The notes beneath the pieces are model-generated. The model made no database searches, was not told the DNA's origin, and saw only the letters and a program-made list of their open reading frames with translations. A program made the position numbers and the translations under genes. Shown here piece by piece: positions 18,283 through 27,210 of a stretch of 64,000 bases of DNA. Within the stretch, counting starts at the first letter, position 1. Every line of letters starts with the position of its first letter. The DNA is from Paenibacillus sp. FSL R5-0623 (GTDB lineage: Bacteria > Bacillota > Bacilli > Paenibacillales > Paenibacillaceae): contig NZ_CP150233.1 in assembly GCF_037974265.1 (NCBI RefSeq), forward strand, positions 5,952,001-6,016,000, read 5' to 3'.

Positions 18283-18323
18283 TATTCTTGCTGAGTTTTT
18301 CAATTTTCTCTATCATGCTCCAT

Positions 18324-19346
18324 TTATCTTAATCCAACATCCTTAAAACGATTGCCTATCGTCTCTGGAAAGACACGTTTAATGGCATCAATGGCACGTT
18401 GTTCCGTAGCCCCTGCCTTCCCTATAAGCTTAATTATCCTTTGCACACATTCCGGTTCTCTTGAATCCCAAGAGATGGAGTTGTCTATTTCCTCAACGAT
18501 CAATGTATACAGGTTTGCGAGTAGCTCATACTCGTCTATGACCTGGTCCATTAGTATGGACAGATGTTTAAGTCCTGCCACATAAGAGGCCATATCCCAT
18601 CTTGATTTGGCATAATAGCGAAGGACTGTTGCCGCTTGTTCTGCGTCATATATTCCTGACTGCAAAACACCAGCAATAGCGGCATACGCAGCCGCCCCAC
18701 AGGCATAATCTTGGGGTGGCAGCATATAATCATGGGTTTCCCATTTGTACACGGCCTGGATTAACGATTCCTTGCAGACCTCCCATAGATCTATGGGTGC
18801 ACAGGCTTCCAGAACCTGATAATACCAGTAGGGTGTACTGTTCCTCCCAAACGAATCATAGGGCAGACGGATGACTTCATTGCCTTTACTTTCACAGATC
18901 AATAGCACCTGTTCCACATCATCATATCCAGTAACAATGACAAATTGATCGTGCCAGAGAATCGCACCTACGCCCCGGTTAATGGAAGCTTTGATATCCA
19001 GCAGAGCCTGCTTCTGATACAGGGGAAAGGTTGGTTCGAATGAAAAGCCCGCTGCCTGGCTCGCCGTCACCCCAATGAAGTCTGCTGCGACAAAGTTCTC
19101 TGCCATCCAGTTGTATGCGGAGATTGACTCTGACGTCAGACGCCGATCCACCACTAGTCTGAATGCACTTGCAGTCATGCCTGCAATCATGTAGTGTGGG
19201 AAAACCGTCCACTGTTTATGTAATAAAATACGATGCATCGCATCTGTATACGCGCTCACACTGCTCCATGATCTATATTCATCAGCAAAATTCACAGCTT
19301 GCGGAGATTGAATCCAGTCCTGCAATACCATTTTTGTCGCCATCAT
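18324..19346 (-). CDS. BtrH-like papain-fold protein, catalytic cysteine apparently absent
   Basis: This 340-residue protein is a distant paralogue of the next gene. Shared landmarks are an ILLHKQWT/ILTHTGQF block near residue 40, AGMTASAFRLVV, then INRGVGAILWHDQFVIVTGYDD and a WYYQV segment, followed by a helical C-terminal half. The first half resembles BtrH_N (butirosin H N-terminal, an NlpC/p60-like fold). The position normally holding Cys shows none here. It may bind rather than catalyse. AAGGAGTGAAGG precedes the ATG. It is the last gene below the frameshifted WYL regulator. The family assignment is moderate. Confidence 0.6.
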   Translation of the reverse strand: MMATKMVLQDWIQSPQAVNFADEYRSWSSVSAYTDAMHRILLHKQWTVFPHYMIAGMTASAFRLVVDRRLTSESISAYNWMAENFVAADFIGVTASQAAGFSFEPTFPLYQKQALLDIKASINRGVGAILWHDQFVIVTGYDDVEQVLLICESKGNEVIRLPYDSFGRNSTPYWYYQVLEACAPIDLWEVCKESLIQAVYKWETHDYMLPPQDYACGAAAYAAIAGVLQSGIYDAEQAATVLRYYAKSRWDMASYVAGLKHLSILMDQVIDEYELLANLYTLIVEEIDNSISWDSREPECVQRIIKLIGKAGATEQRAIDAIKRVFPETIGNRFKDVGLR

Positions 19347-19369
19347 CCTTCACTCCTTCCTCTCTCATC

Positions 19370-20368
19370 CTATCGTGCGGAGTGTGCTCCCCACCGTGGT
19401 ATAGTGGATCTTTTACGGTCAGGATACTTACTGGATATCACTCGAAAATAATCAATAGCCTGCTCTTCCAGTGCTTTCGCCTTCACTAGTACCTGTGCTA
19501 AATCTTCTGTGGTATCTGATCGCAAGACACGTCTATTCTCCTGCTGAACCATATATCCCTTCATTTGGTCAATTAACGTCTCAAGCTGTACATAACACGA
19601 ACAAGCGTGGTCCAGTTCGTTCCATATCCCTCGAACACCCTGTAAATACATTCGTATTTCGGATCGCGAATGGCAGAAGGATTCCAAAATATAACCTGCA
19701 CCGGATTCATCGAAATCCCCACTCCGCAGGGCCTCCACCCACACATCATATGCCTTTTTACCCGAAGCAATATTCTGATCAGGTAACAGACGATAGGGAA
19801 TATCCCAATCCTCAATCGCCAGTCGCAGGGATTCCAGCAGCATCTGTTGTTCAGGGATGCGAACCTGATCACCAAACACCTGACAATACCAAAATCCGGT
19901 AAAGTTTAACCCGAAATTGTCATACAACAAAATCTGCGGTTCCTCGCTCCATCCGTCTTGCACATAAAAGATGCGGTCACTGTCATCATATCCATGAATA
20001 ACACCGAACTCAGGAATCCAGTAAATCACACCAGTGCCTTCATCAATACTCCGTCTCACCCAGTTCACTGCATCCTGCTGGTAATAACCGAACGTGGAAT
20101 GACGTGTACGTCCCCCATCCCAGATCGTGAATATCCCCAGGTTATCGACTCCGGGACGATGTGCTTCCCCCCATTGTCCATACGCTGTAACCGACATGGG
20201 AAGTAGTCTGCGATGCACCGACAGCTTGAAAGCCATGCCCGTAAATCCGGCAAGTACAACCTTGGAACCTTGAAACTGGCCCGTATGGGTTAGTATCGCA
20301 TGCAGACTATCGACGTACGATTTGGACTCCCGCTTCATGATGAGGTTATCTAAAATATTCTCAGCCAA
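19370..20368 (-). CDS. BtrH-like papain-fold protein, paralogue of its neighbour
   Basis: This 332-residue protein has the same layout as the 18324-19346 product: AGFTGMAFKLSVHRRL, GTGVIYWIPEFGVIHGYDD and FWYCQVFGD in the N-terminal half, with a helix-rich C-terminal half. The active-site Cys of the BtrH_N/NlpC-like fold is not apparent near the N-terminus. The start is TTG with GAGGAGAAG about a dozen bases upstream, a slightly long spacing. The tandem pair arose by duplication and diverged strongly. The genes share a transcription unit with a WYL-type regulator and lie close to a biosynthetic operon that also encodes BtrH-like proteins. Confidence 0.6.
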   Translation of the reverse strand: MAENILDNLIMKRESKSYVDSLHAILTHTGQFQGSKVVLAGFTGMAFKLSVHRRLLPMSVTAYGQWGEAHRPGVDNLGIFTIWDGGRTRHSTFGYYQQDAVNWVRRSIDEGTGVIYWIPEFGVIHGYDDSDRIFYVQDGWSEEPQILLYDNFGLNFTGFWYCQVFGDQVRIPEQQMLLESLRLAIEDWDIPYRLLPDQNIASGKKAYDVWVEALRSGDFDESGAGYILESFCHSRSEIRMYLQGVRGIWNELDHACSCYVQLETLIDQMKGYMVQQENRRVLRSDTTEDLAQVLVKAKALEEQAIDYFRVISSKYPDRKRSTIPRWGAHSAR

Positions 20369-20396
20369 GGATGGATCTTCTCCTCTCTATGCTGCT

Positions 20397-21316
20397 TTAT
20401 TCCACGTTTTGCTTACGTTGTATCGAGAGTCTGTCCATTAATCCTTCCGCGCTTTGCTGAAGCTTGCGCCTAAGCCACCCAGGAGACAATAGTTCCTCCC
20501 ATTCGCTAATAAACAAATGCTGCAAGAAAGCGTCCGTGTCATAAAATTCAATTGAATAAATCTGATCTTGCCTAGACTGGATACGATACCCTTGCCATAG
20601 GTCCATTTGCTGCAATTCTTTCAAGCGAATCTCAGCTACAAACGGTTTACGCACAGGGAGTGGTTCTTCCCATCCACCTAGGAGCGCATCTGACCTGTAC
20701 TCAAATCTCTCATCCAAGATCGATACATGAACAATGCCCTCCAAGCGAATAGCCACTTGCTGTACAGGGTCTGCTTCATAACCCACCACGTAATCGGCGT
20801 TAAACTGGGATATCATCTTCAATGGACACAAGGAAAACTGCCGTTCTCCATCGTGATCCCTATAATGAATATGTACTCTGCGCAAGTCAGTTATGGCATG
20901 GGACAACAATTCGAAGAATTGCAGTTGTTTCGGTTGCGCCGAAAATACCGGAAGCTCGCTACTTCCCATCGGTTGTTCCTCCAGCGTAAAACGCTCCAGC
21001 AAATGTGCTACACGTTTCACCGCGTCCGATTGATCATAATCATAATGTCGATATCGATGCGCCAGATATTTCAGCACACGCTGCTCTTCTTCGGTCATAT
21101 ACAAATGGGGCAATCGAAAAGTCTGATCCTCATAACAATAGCCCCGATATTTTGCCATATACACCAAAGGGGCTCGCAGGGAACTTGCCATATATTCAAT
21201 ATACGCTGAGCCTGACGACGGGAGATTTCAAATTCACGGGCAAGCCAGCTGCTATTCGGAAAACGTCCACCCCGAATCTGTTCGTCAAACCAGTGAATCC
21301 GATGCATGTTACTCAT
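20397..21316 (-). pseudogene. WYL-domain transcriptional regulator split by a one-base frameshift
   Basis: The N-terminal frame (21316 down to about 21203) encodes a DeoR/YafY-type helix-turn-helix ending SRRQAQR. The C-terminal frame (about 21202 to 20397) continues with the expected IEYMASSLRAPLVY and then a WYL ligand-binding region. In intact relatives the junction reads QRDIEY; here the codon before ATT has only two bases (CGT-AT-ATT), so one base is missing at 21202/21203. The downstream frame has its own ATG at 21191 and could yield a 264-residue protein lacking the HTH. Either a real mutation or a sequencing error is possible. It would have controlled the two BtrH-like genes below. 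Confidence 0.8.
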
Positions 21317-21399
21317 CTTCCCGCCCCCATCTCATCCATTCCTAATATATTCGATTATATCAAAAGACATGGCCCGTTCCGAAGAACAGGCCGGTTATG

Positions 21400-21645
21400 T
21401 TACACATGTGCCTTATCCACTCTGGATTGCACGGCTTTGAAGCATTTCTTGCATACTTTCAGACTTGTACCGTCTGTTTTTGTTTGCGTATACAACAATT
21501 TAATTCGGGTACTGCTACACACCGGACATGTTCCCCGGCCCCTGGAAGGAAGACTCCACAAGACGCGTCCTCTTTTCGTTTTTGCCAATGGTTGTGAACC
21601 TCTTTTCGATATGGTTTGTGTGTTCACCGTTATTATATAGGGCAT
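21400..21645 (-). CDS. Small zinc-ribbon protein
   Basis: This 81-residue basic protein has two Cys pairs (CPVC and, 22 residues on, CKKC), a classic treble-clef or ribbon zinc site. A leader rich in Lys/Arg (SKRGSQPLAKTKRGRVLW) precedes them. The pattern looks like small conserved Paenibacillus proteins of unknown role. No strong ribosome site precedes the ATG. Composition and the paired cysteines favour a real gene over chance. Confidence 0.6.
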   Translation of the reverse strand: MPYIITVNTQTISKRGSQPLAKTKRGRVLWSLPSRGRGTCPVCSSTRIKLLYTQTKTDGTSLKVCKKCFKAVQSRVDKAHV

Positions 21646-21703
21646 GGTACGACACAGAATGTCGCATCAGTATTAGAAGTATTTCTAAAAGTCCCCAATT
21701 GAT

Positions 21704-21739
21704 CACGAAGTAGACCACGAAGTAGACCACGAAGCGAAC
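21704..21739. repeat. Three tandem copies of a 12-base unit
   Basis: The unit CACGAAGTAGAC occurs perfectly at 21704-21715 and 21716-21727, with a diverged third copy (CACGAAGCGAAC) at 21728-21739. It lies in the gap between the zinc-ribbon gene and the ArsR gene. No coding role is apparent. Confidence 0.75.
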
Positions 21740-21811
21740 TCGACATCGAATCTTGCGAGAACCTTCTCGGTGCTGAATCGTTAACTTTTTGAACATGCAG
21801 TATTAGGAAAT

Positions 21812-21844
21812 AAAAATGTCCCCTCTTCGACCTGAAGAAAGGAC
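21812..21844 (-). terminator. Terminator of the ArsR-family gene
   Basis: On the minus strand GTCCTTTCTTC pairs with GAAGAGGGGAC (two G-T wobbles, five-base loop) and is followed by ATTTTTATTT. It starts six bases after the stop codon at 21850. Confidence 0.75.
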
Positions 21845-21849
21845 AACGT

Positions 21850-22173
21850 TTAGGAAGGATCTGTGCTCTTCTGAGCTGCGGCCTGCAATAACGGTTGCAG
21901 GAGTCCGGGAAAGCGCGTTTCCAAATCATCGGATCGCAGGGTGAGAAAATGCTGTGTGCCCTGTACTCTGACCCGAATAACTCCGGCTTCCCGCAGGGTG
22001 CGAATGTGGTGCGACATCGTTGACTTCACAACAGGTGCATGAAAATGGCTGCACGGCTGCTCTCCACTTCTGGCTGCTTCTACAACAATCCCAAGACGGG
22101 TCGGGTCGCTTAACGCATACAATACGGAGGAAAGTTCAATATCTGACACCTGTGGATGATGTAAAATTTTCAT
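21850..22173 (-). CDS. ArsR-family transcriptional regulator
   Basis: This protein of about 107 residues has a winged helix-turn-helix: LYALSDPTRLGIVVEAA, then VVKSTMSHHIRTLREAGVIRVRVQGTQHFLTL. The first part matches ArsR/SmtB-type repressors. Cys and His residues near PCSHFH could hold a ligand, but the canonical CxC metal site is absent. The start at 22173 follows AAAGGAGAC; an upstream in-frame start at 22203 has no such site. It is divergent from an MFS pump, which it probably represses. A candidate operator lies at 22239-22256. Confidence 0.85.
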   Translation of the reverse strand: MKILHHPQVSDIELSSVLYALSDPTRLGIVVEAARSGEQPCSHFHAPVVKSTMSHHIRTLREAGVIRVRVQGTQHFLTLRSDDLETRFPGLLQPLLQAAAQKSTDPS

Positions 22174-22238
22174 ACTGTAGTCTCCTTTTCTCAGACTATC
22201 CATTGTATTTTAACACACATCCATGATATATTTCTAAT

Positions 22239-22256
22239 GTTCGACATCAATCGAAC
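22239..22256. promoter_or_regulatory. Candidate ArsR operator between the regulator and the MFS pump
   Basis: A six-bp inverted repeat, GTTCGA...TCGAAC with a six-base spacer, lies 66 bases upstream of the ArsR gene and 123 bases upstream of the pump. Size and symmetry fit ArsR-family operators. Binding is inferred. Confidence 0.5.
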
Positions 22257-22378
22257 TTTAATGATTTCGTTATGTAACCCCTGCTGTTAGGCACGGGATT
22301 GACATCATACTACATTTTGCAAATGTTACACACCGTTTCTGAAATGTTGCGAAATACACATCACTTTAGGAGGTTTTT

Positions 22379-23746
22379 ATGAACAACACCGCAACCGCAT
22401 CATCAGGGGAACGGACCGGAATACAGGAAGGATTAATTGTAGGCTTGCTTGGCTTCACCGTTGTACTCGTTGTGATGAATACAATGATGTTTAATCTGGC
22501 CCTGCCCAAAATTGCAGCCGAATTTATGCTTACATCTGTCGCTTCCTCATGGATTGTTACAGGGTATTCCATTGTATTTGCCATTTCCTCGATTACGTTC
22601 TCACGTCTATCGGATTTCATACCTATTCGTACATTATTCACGACCGGGCTTACGTTACTTGGTGCGGCATCCGTTCTCGGGTTCTTCAGTAATCATTTCA
22701 TCATTTTGCTCATTGCACGCCTGATCCAGGCTGCGGGTGCTGCTTCGGTTCCCGGGCTCGCTATTGTACTGATTACCCGATACATTCCCAATGATCGCCG
22801 GGGTAAATCGATGGCTGTCATCATGTCCGCGAGTTCACTGGGGCTTGGACTTGGTCCCGTCATCGGCGGAAGTATTACTCAGTTTCTGGGATGGCATGAT
22901 CTGTTTATCGTTACAGGATTAACGTTATTCTTGATTCCTGTATTCTTCAAACTGCTTCCTCGGGAAACACCGCAAAAAGGTTCATTTGACCTGCTCGGTG
23001 CCGTGCTTCTCGCCATCGGTACTACAGGTGTGTTGTTATTCCTGACTTCCCGTCAGTGGTACACGCTTGTTATCGGTGCTGCGGCACTGCTTCTGTTCTG
23101 GCTCCGAATTCGGCGAGCGGCAGACCCGTTTGTTCAACCTGCTTTGTTCAAAGACAAAAAATATATGATGCTCAGCTCGCTGGGGATTGTATCGTACATT
23201 AATAACTTCTCAACGTTGTTTCTGTTACCGCAAATTTTGGCACATCTATATGGACTGACACCTGCTCAATCGGGACTTGTCATCTTCCCGGGTGCAGTCG
23301 TGTCCATGCTGCTGTCCAACCGGATCGGCCGGATGATTGACCGACATGGCAATACGTTGCTGCTGAAGTTTGCACCATGGTTGCTACTGGCAGCTGCCGG
23401 GTTATTCGCCTTATTTGCAGACAATAACATCTACGCCATTATGGCTGTCTATGTCCTGCTCAGCGTAGGTTTCTCTTCCCTAACCACCAGCGTGTCCAAT
23501 GAATTGTCTGGCAATCTGACCATGGATCAGGTCGGTGCAGGTATGGGATTGTTCCAACTTAGTCAGTTCTTCAGCGGTGCTTTCAGCGTTGCTGTTACTG
23601 GCGTAGCATTAACTGCGATGCAGAACTTGCCACTCTCCTCGGCGTACACCAATATTTTCTGGGGTATGACCGTGGTTGCACTCGCATCGGTTATCTTCTC
23701 TCAGGTGTATCTGAGAATGCAGTCACAGAAAAAAGCTGCTGCTTAA
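22379..23746 (+). CDS. MFS drug-efflux transporter
   Basis: This 455-residue protein has 12 to 14 hydrophobic helices. Motif C-like sequence GLGLGPVIGGSI and the early FNLALPKIAAEF block are typical of the DHA2/TetL-like drug:proton antiporters. TTAGGAGG lies eight bases before the ATG. It is divergent from an ArsR repressor and followed by a strong terminator. Its location at the border of the polyketide operon makes a self-resistance role possible, but it could equally be a general multidrug pump. Confidence 0.9.
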   Translation: MNNTATASSGERTGIQEGLIVGLLGFTVVLVVMNTMMFNLALPKIAAEFMLTSVASSWIVTGYSIVFAISSITFSRLSDFIPIRTLFTTGLTLLGAASVLGFFSNHFIILLIARLIQAAGAASVPGLAIVLITRYIPNDRRGKSMAVIMSASSLGLGLGPVIGGSITQFLGWHDLFIVTGLTLFLIPVFFKLLPRETPQKGSFDLLGAVLLAIGTTGVLLFLTSRQWYTLVIGAAALLLFWLRIRRAADPFVQPALFKDKKYMMLSSLGIVSYINNFSTLFLLPQILAHLYGLTPAQSGLVIFPGAVVSMLLSNRIGRMIDRHGNTLLLKFAPWLLLAAAGLFALFADNNIYAIMAVYVLLSVGFSSLTTSVSNELSGNLTMDQVGAGMGLFQLSQFFSGAFSVAVTGVALTAMQNLPLSSAYTNIFWGMTVVALASVIFSQVYLRMQSQKKAAA

Positions 23747-23762
23747 TATGAAGCAAATCATC

Positions 23763-23803
23763 AAAAAGGCCCGTAAAGCGACGTTTGCTTTACGGGCCTT
23801 TTT
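23763..23803. terminator. Bidirectional terminator between MFS pump and biosynthetic operon
   Basis: A 17-bp perfect stem (AAAAAGGCCCGTAAAGC with its complement) has a seven-base loop and A and T tracts at both ends. It serves the plus-strand pump gene and the minus-strand operon that ends at 23829. Confidence 0.9.
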
Positions 23804-23828
23804 GATTTTCGTAAGATTAGTGATACCC

Positions 23829-24851
23829 TTAACTGGCAACAAGATGTTTGACCAAGTCATGGGCCTCTTGTTCCAGAGCTATAATTTCTCCGATTTTACC
23901 CAGCACTCGATCTAACATATGATGTCGACGATCCAGATCCAGGTATTGACTTTTCAATGTCATATTAGCCGCGAGATTCCATCGTTGCGCAGCATATTCG
24001 TACGTCTCCACCAGTTGAGAAATATCCGGATTGTACGGTATTCCTTCTCTTAGGAAATGGCCATACAAATATCTGTTATTACTTATGCCCGCCAAGTCGC
24101 CATACATATTGTCCAGATATTCTTCTGTCAATGCGGATGAATCTTGCATATGCTGACGTGTAGCGTCGATATACCTTTCAATGGCAGGCAAACCAACATA
24201 CGGATTAACCAATTCATACCACTCAACCTGTTTGGTTAGCTGCCCGGATATTCCATCCATGATTTCATGATTTTGTTGAAGCATTTCGTAGAACTCTCTC
24301 TCTTTCACCTGCTCAACGGCATTCCCAACATCTAATGTAGCATAACGATAACGCGTACCCTCACGGATTAATGGCGTCTGACCTAGATCAAGCGCTTCAA
24401 ATAACGTCTGTTCATCCATATTACCTTTCAAATGATAAAAATCATCAATAAACTCAAACTGTCCATCTGCATAGTCGGACAAGACAATACAATGCGACGA
24501 ATGAAGTAATTGATAAAGTGAATTGTACTTCATGTAAAATACATCAACCCATACAATGACTGCTTCGTTTTGCTGAAGCAACGTCATGATTTCCTGGATA
24601 ACCTCGATCCGTTCGTTTGTTCTGACGATATTCAAATCAATATGATGAATGCGTTGAAACTCATTTTCAACAGTCATATAAGTAGGGACAAGTTTCGGGG
24701 TGCCTCTCTCCGGGTCTTCATGGTACATCATCCCGCATTGCTTCCATACCGCCAGGAAGTTCGTGATTTCTTTATAGTTGAGAATGCTGCTTACACATAG
24801 GGTAAAGCAATCTTCACCTTCTGTATGTGCTTCTCTTGACTGAATATTCAT
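23829..24851 (-). CDS. BtrH-like acyltransferase/NlpC-fold protein
   Basis: This 340-residue protein has EDCFTLCVSSILNY at the N-terminus (candidate nucleophile Cys), VIVWVDVFYM, a His in SSHCIVLSDY about 105 residues later, and Asp in FIDDFYHL. These fit the Cys-His-Asp layout of the BtrH_N (NlpC/p60-like) family. The C-terminal half is helical. In butirosin biosynthesis BtrH moves an acyl group from a carrier protein to an amine. It shares the VIVWVDV(F/Y)Y block with the C-terminus of the NRPS protein at 29694. The ATG at 24851 follows GGAAGGAGTGG; the frame extends upstream but without a site. It overlaps the preceding gene by four bases and is last in the operon. Confidence 0.72.
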   Translation of the reverse strand: MNIQSREAHTEGEDCFTLCVSSILNYKEITNFLAVWKQCGMMYHEDPERGTPKLVPTYMTVENEFQRIHHIDLNIVRTNERIEVIQEIMTLLQQNEAVIVWVDVFYMKYNSLYQLLHSSHCIVLSDYADGQFEFIDDFYHLKGNMDEQTLFEALDLGQTPLIREGTRYRYATLDVGNAVEQVKEREFYEMLQQNHEIMDGISGQLTKQVEWYELVNPYVGLPAIERYIDATRQHMQDSSALTEEYLDNMYGDLAGISNNRYLYGHFLREGIPYNPDISQLVETYEYAAQRWNLAANMTLKSQYLDLDRRHHMLDRVLGKIGEIIALEQEAHDLVKHLVAS

Positions 24852-25411
24852 ATATTCCACTCCTTCCCTAAGGTTAGTGCAAAGATATGCATGCATGGAT
24901 TGTCTGGCAATAGGATCTTGTCAAATGAAATGGGTTCTTCCAGCGTAATCTGCTGGAACCAAATAATAGGCTGTTTGGATGTCAGTAAGATACCCTTTTG
25001 TGTACACATCCCGCTACATTGAAACATAATTTCTTCATTATAATGTGGGCTCGTCTCGGTCCAGTTTGTCAGATCCAATGACGCTCTTCCCATCCGCTCT
25101 CCGGCTCGTTCAAAATCAATGAATTCATGGTATGAACCATTATCTGCCGCACCCAGAATATATAATGTCGAATATAGATCCAATGGTACCGGAATGCGCT
25201 GCCTATCCAGTTCTATATTATTAAATGCCTGTCTGCGTAAAGGAAAATGAAACGGAACATCCCGCCATTGCACATTCTCCTGATCAGGAAGTTCGTCTCC
25301 AGGGTATGAGGAACCAAAGGTCGTGAAATTCCCTATCTGGTTTGTATCCAGATAGCTAAAACCATTGTTGTTATAGTGCTCTTCCAAAGGTAGTGGACAA
25401 TAGATGGTCAT
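24848..25411 (-). CDS. Beta-sandwich-like protein of unknown function in the biosynthetic operon
   Basis: This 187-residue protein shows FNNNG-like sequence (YNNNGFSYLDTNQIGNF), then FHFPLRRQAFNNIELDRQRIPVPLDLYSTLYILGAADNGSYHEF and DLTNW. The order resembles jelly-roll carbohydrate-associated domains that follow glycosidases (FdG..PaelLP, vpF.lp, dnv..GQ.i.l, LgaA..G). It has no catalytic motif and no signal peptide. It sits between the ABC exporters and the BtrH-like gene, with AGGAGG before the ATG and translational overlap downstream. A binding or accessory role is the most I would infer. Confidence 0.55.
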   Translation of the reverse strand: MTIYCPLPLEEHYNNNGFSYLDTNQIGNFTTFGSSYPGDELPDQENVQWRDVPFHFPLRRQAFNNIELDRQRIPVPLDLYSTLYILGAADNGSYHEFIDFERAGERMGRASLDLTNWTETSPHYNEEIMFQCSGMCTQKGILLTSKQPIIWFQQITLEEPISFDKILLPDNPCMHIFALTLGKEWNI

Positions 25412-25443
25412 GTCATTAACCTCCTAGAATCATTCTATTTACG

Positions 25444-27210
25444 TCAGGTGACAGTTGACCCGACACCTTGCCGCTGCTCCTTGAACAACGTGTCATACAC
25501 CTCATGCCGCCCGGCCAGTTCCAGATGAGTGCCCGTAGCAACAATCTCTCCCTGATCGAGCACAATGACTTGCTTGGCATCCTGAATAGCTGAATACCGG
25601 TGGGCGATCACAAGCACCGTCATATGCTGTGCGATCCTACGGATCACCTCATTTATTTTCCGTTCCGAGTCATTATCCAGTGCAGAGGTTGCTTCATCCA
25701 GAATAAGCATTCGGGGTCTTGTTAACAGCACCCTCGCAAGCGCCAAACGCTGCTTCTGGCCTCCGGACAGCTTAATACTTGACTCACCCAGAACCGTATT
25801 ATACTTGTCAGGCAATTCTTCAATGAAATCATCCAGCAAAGCCATGCGGCAAACCTCTCGTATCTCTTCTTCTGTAGCCCGTGGCTGTACGAGTCTGAGA
25901 TTATCCATGATGGACATACTGAACAAGGTATTCTCCTGCATAACCACCCCTATATGTTGATAAAGGTAGTCTGATCCCAAGTCACCAATGGGCTGTCCGT
26001 CAACGAGAATAGCCCCTTGCTGTGTTTCATTCTGCCCTAGAATAAGTTTGATTAACGTGCTCTTACCCGAACCACTTCTGCCTACGATCGCTGTATAATC
26101 ACCAGGCTGGATGTTCAGATTAATCTCATGCAAGACATCACTTTGATTCTCCTGATAACGAAAGGAGACATCCTTGAATTCGAGATGCCCTTGGAACTCT
26201 GGCTGTAATCCGAGCTTTCTCTGTGGTACAACGGGTAGTTCCAGCAATTCAACGATCCGTTCAATGGAAGGTGTCACATCATGAAGTTGAACATTGGAGG
26301 CATTAATTTCATTAATGTTGTTAATCATCTGTTGATAGTATGTCAGAAAAACAAGCAGTCCCCCGATTGTTAATTCTCCCTGAAAAATCAGCAACCCGCC
26401 GATAAAATAAAGATTCATCTTATTAATAAAGTCATCCTGAAAGGTGTAGTACAGCTCATTGGCATACGTATATGCCAGATGTCGGAATTTGATTTTGCCA
26501 AAACGTTTCCAATATCCCACAAACTTGATGGATTCTTTGCGTTGCATATTCAGTGCCTTGATTTCCTTCCAGTGTCTGAAGCTGTTCGATATCCATGTCT
26601 CATATTCTCCGGTAGTCTGGCGGAATTCAGAGACCAGTACTTTGGCTTTTTTGCCCAATCGGGAACTGATGACAAAGGAAATGGGAAGCATAACAAAACC
26701 CAGCAAAGCCATCTTCCAATTCAGCGATAACAGAATAACCACATACGCCCCTACGCTGATCCATTTGAACGTATAATCAATCAAATGCAAAAAGATAAAG
26801 TCTTTAACCAGTGTGACGTCTCCATCCAGCCTATTCTTCAGATCTCCCGCACTATAGCGCTCATATAAAGTTGGCTTCATGCGCACTAATCTTTTCCACA
26901 TGTTCAGCTGCAAATCGAGCTTAGTCCGACCTAATAACCGGTTACTGAACAGCGTTTGTAAACCCAGAGTGGTTGTCTCCAACGCAAATAAGCCCAGGTA
27001 TCCGGCAAGGATATAGGGTAACATTCCAAGCTCTCGTCCAACCATGACATGATCAATGAGCAGCTTATACAGATAAGGGATCATGAGCGCAATAGCAGTC
27101 AAGGCCAATTTCAGTGTACCTAGAATGAAGATTTGACGGTTCGCATTTTTGATAAATGGCTTAATCTGTTTAAAGAGTGCATACCGGGAAGTTGACGGTG
27201 TCTTCGTCAC
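25444..27210 (-). CDS. ABC exporter half-transporter (second subunit)
   Basis: The 588-residue fusion has a six-helix transmembrane domain (about 1-310) and an ATPase domain. Walker A is GRSGSGKST near residue 380, the signature is LSGGQKQR near 482, and Walker B is MLILDEATSALD. The H-loop is VIAHR. All catalytic residues are present. The start is a GTG that overlaps the previous stop codon by four bases (GTGA), so it is coupled to the 27207-28952 gene and the two probably form a heterodimer. No N-terminal peptidase domain is present, unlike bacteriocin exporters of the C39 type. It probably exports the polyketide-peptide product. Confidence 0.88.
   Translation of the reverse strand: MTKTPSTSRYALFKQIKPFIKNANRQIFILGTLKLALTAIALMIPYLYKLLIDHVMVGRELGMLPYILAGYLGLFALETTTLGLQTLFSNRLLGRTKLDLQLNMWKRLVRMKPTLYERYSAGDLKNRLDGDVTLVKDFIFLHLIDYTFKWISVGAYVVILLSLNWKMALLGFVMLPISFVISSRLGKKAKVLVSEFRQTTGEYETWISNSFRHWKEIKALNMQRKESIKFVGYWKRFGKIKFRHLAYTYANELYYTFQDDFINKMNLYFIGGLLIFQGELTIGGLLVFLTYYQQMINNINEINASNVQLHDVTPSIERIVELLELPVVPQRKLGLQPEFQGHLEFKDVSFRYQENQSDVLHEINLNIQPGDYTAIVGRSGSGKSTLIKLILGQNETQQGAILVDGQPIGDLGSDYLYQHIGVVMQENTLFSMSIMDNLRLVQPRATEEEIREVCRMALLDDFIEELPDKYNTVLGESSIKLSGGQKQRLALARVLLTRPRMLILDEATSALDNDSERKINEVIRRIAQHMTVLVIAHRYSAIQDAKQVIVLDQGEIVATGTHLELAGRHEVYDTLFKEQRQGVGSTVT

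Noticed and set aside
21704..21739. CRISPR or phage attachment site
   Set aside because: Only three short, directly adjoining 12-base copies with no spacers, integrase or Cas gene.
21515..21796. A 93-codon minus-strand frame containing VVYFVVYFV
   Set aside because: The pattern comes from the 12-base tandem repeat at 21704-21739; it overlaps the better-supported zinc-ribbon frame.
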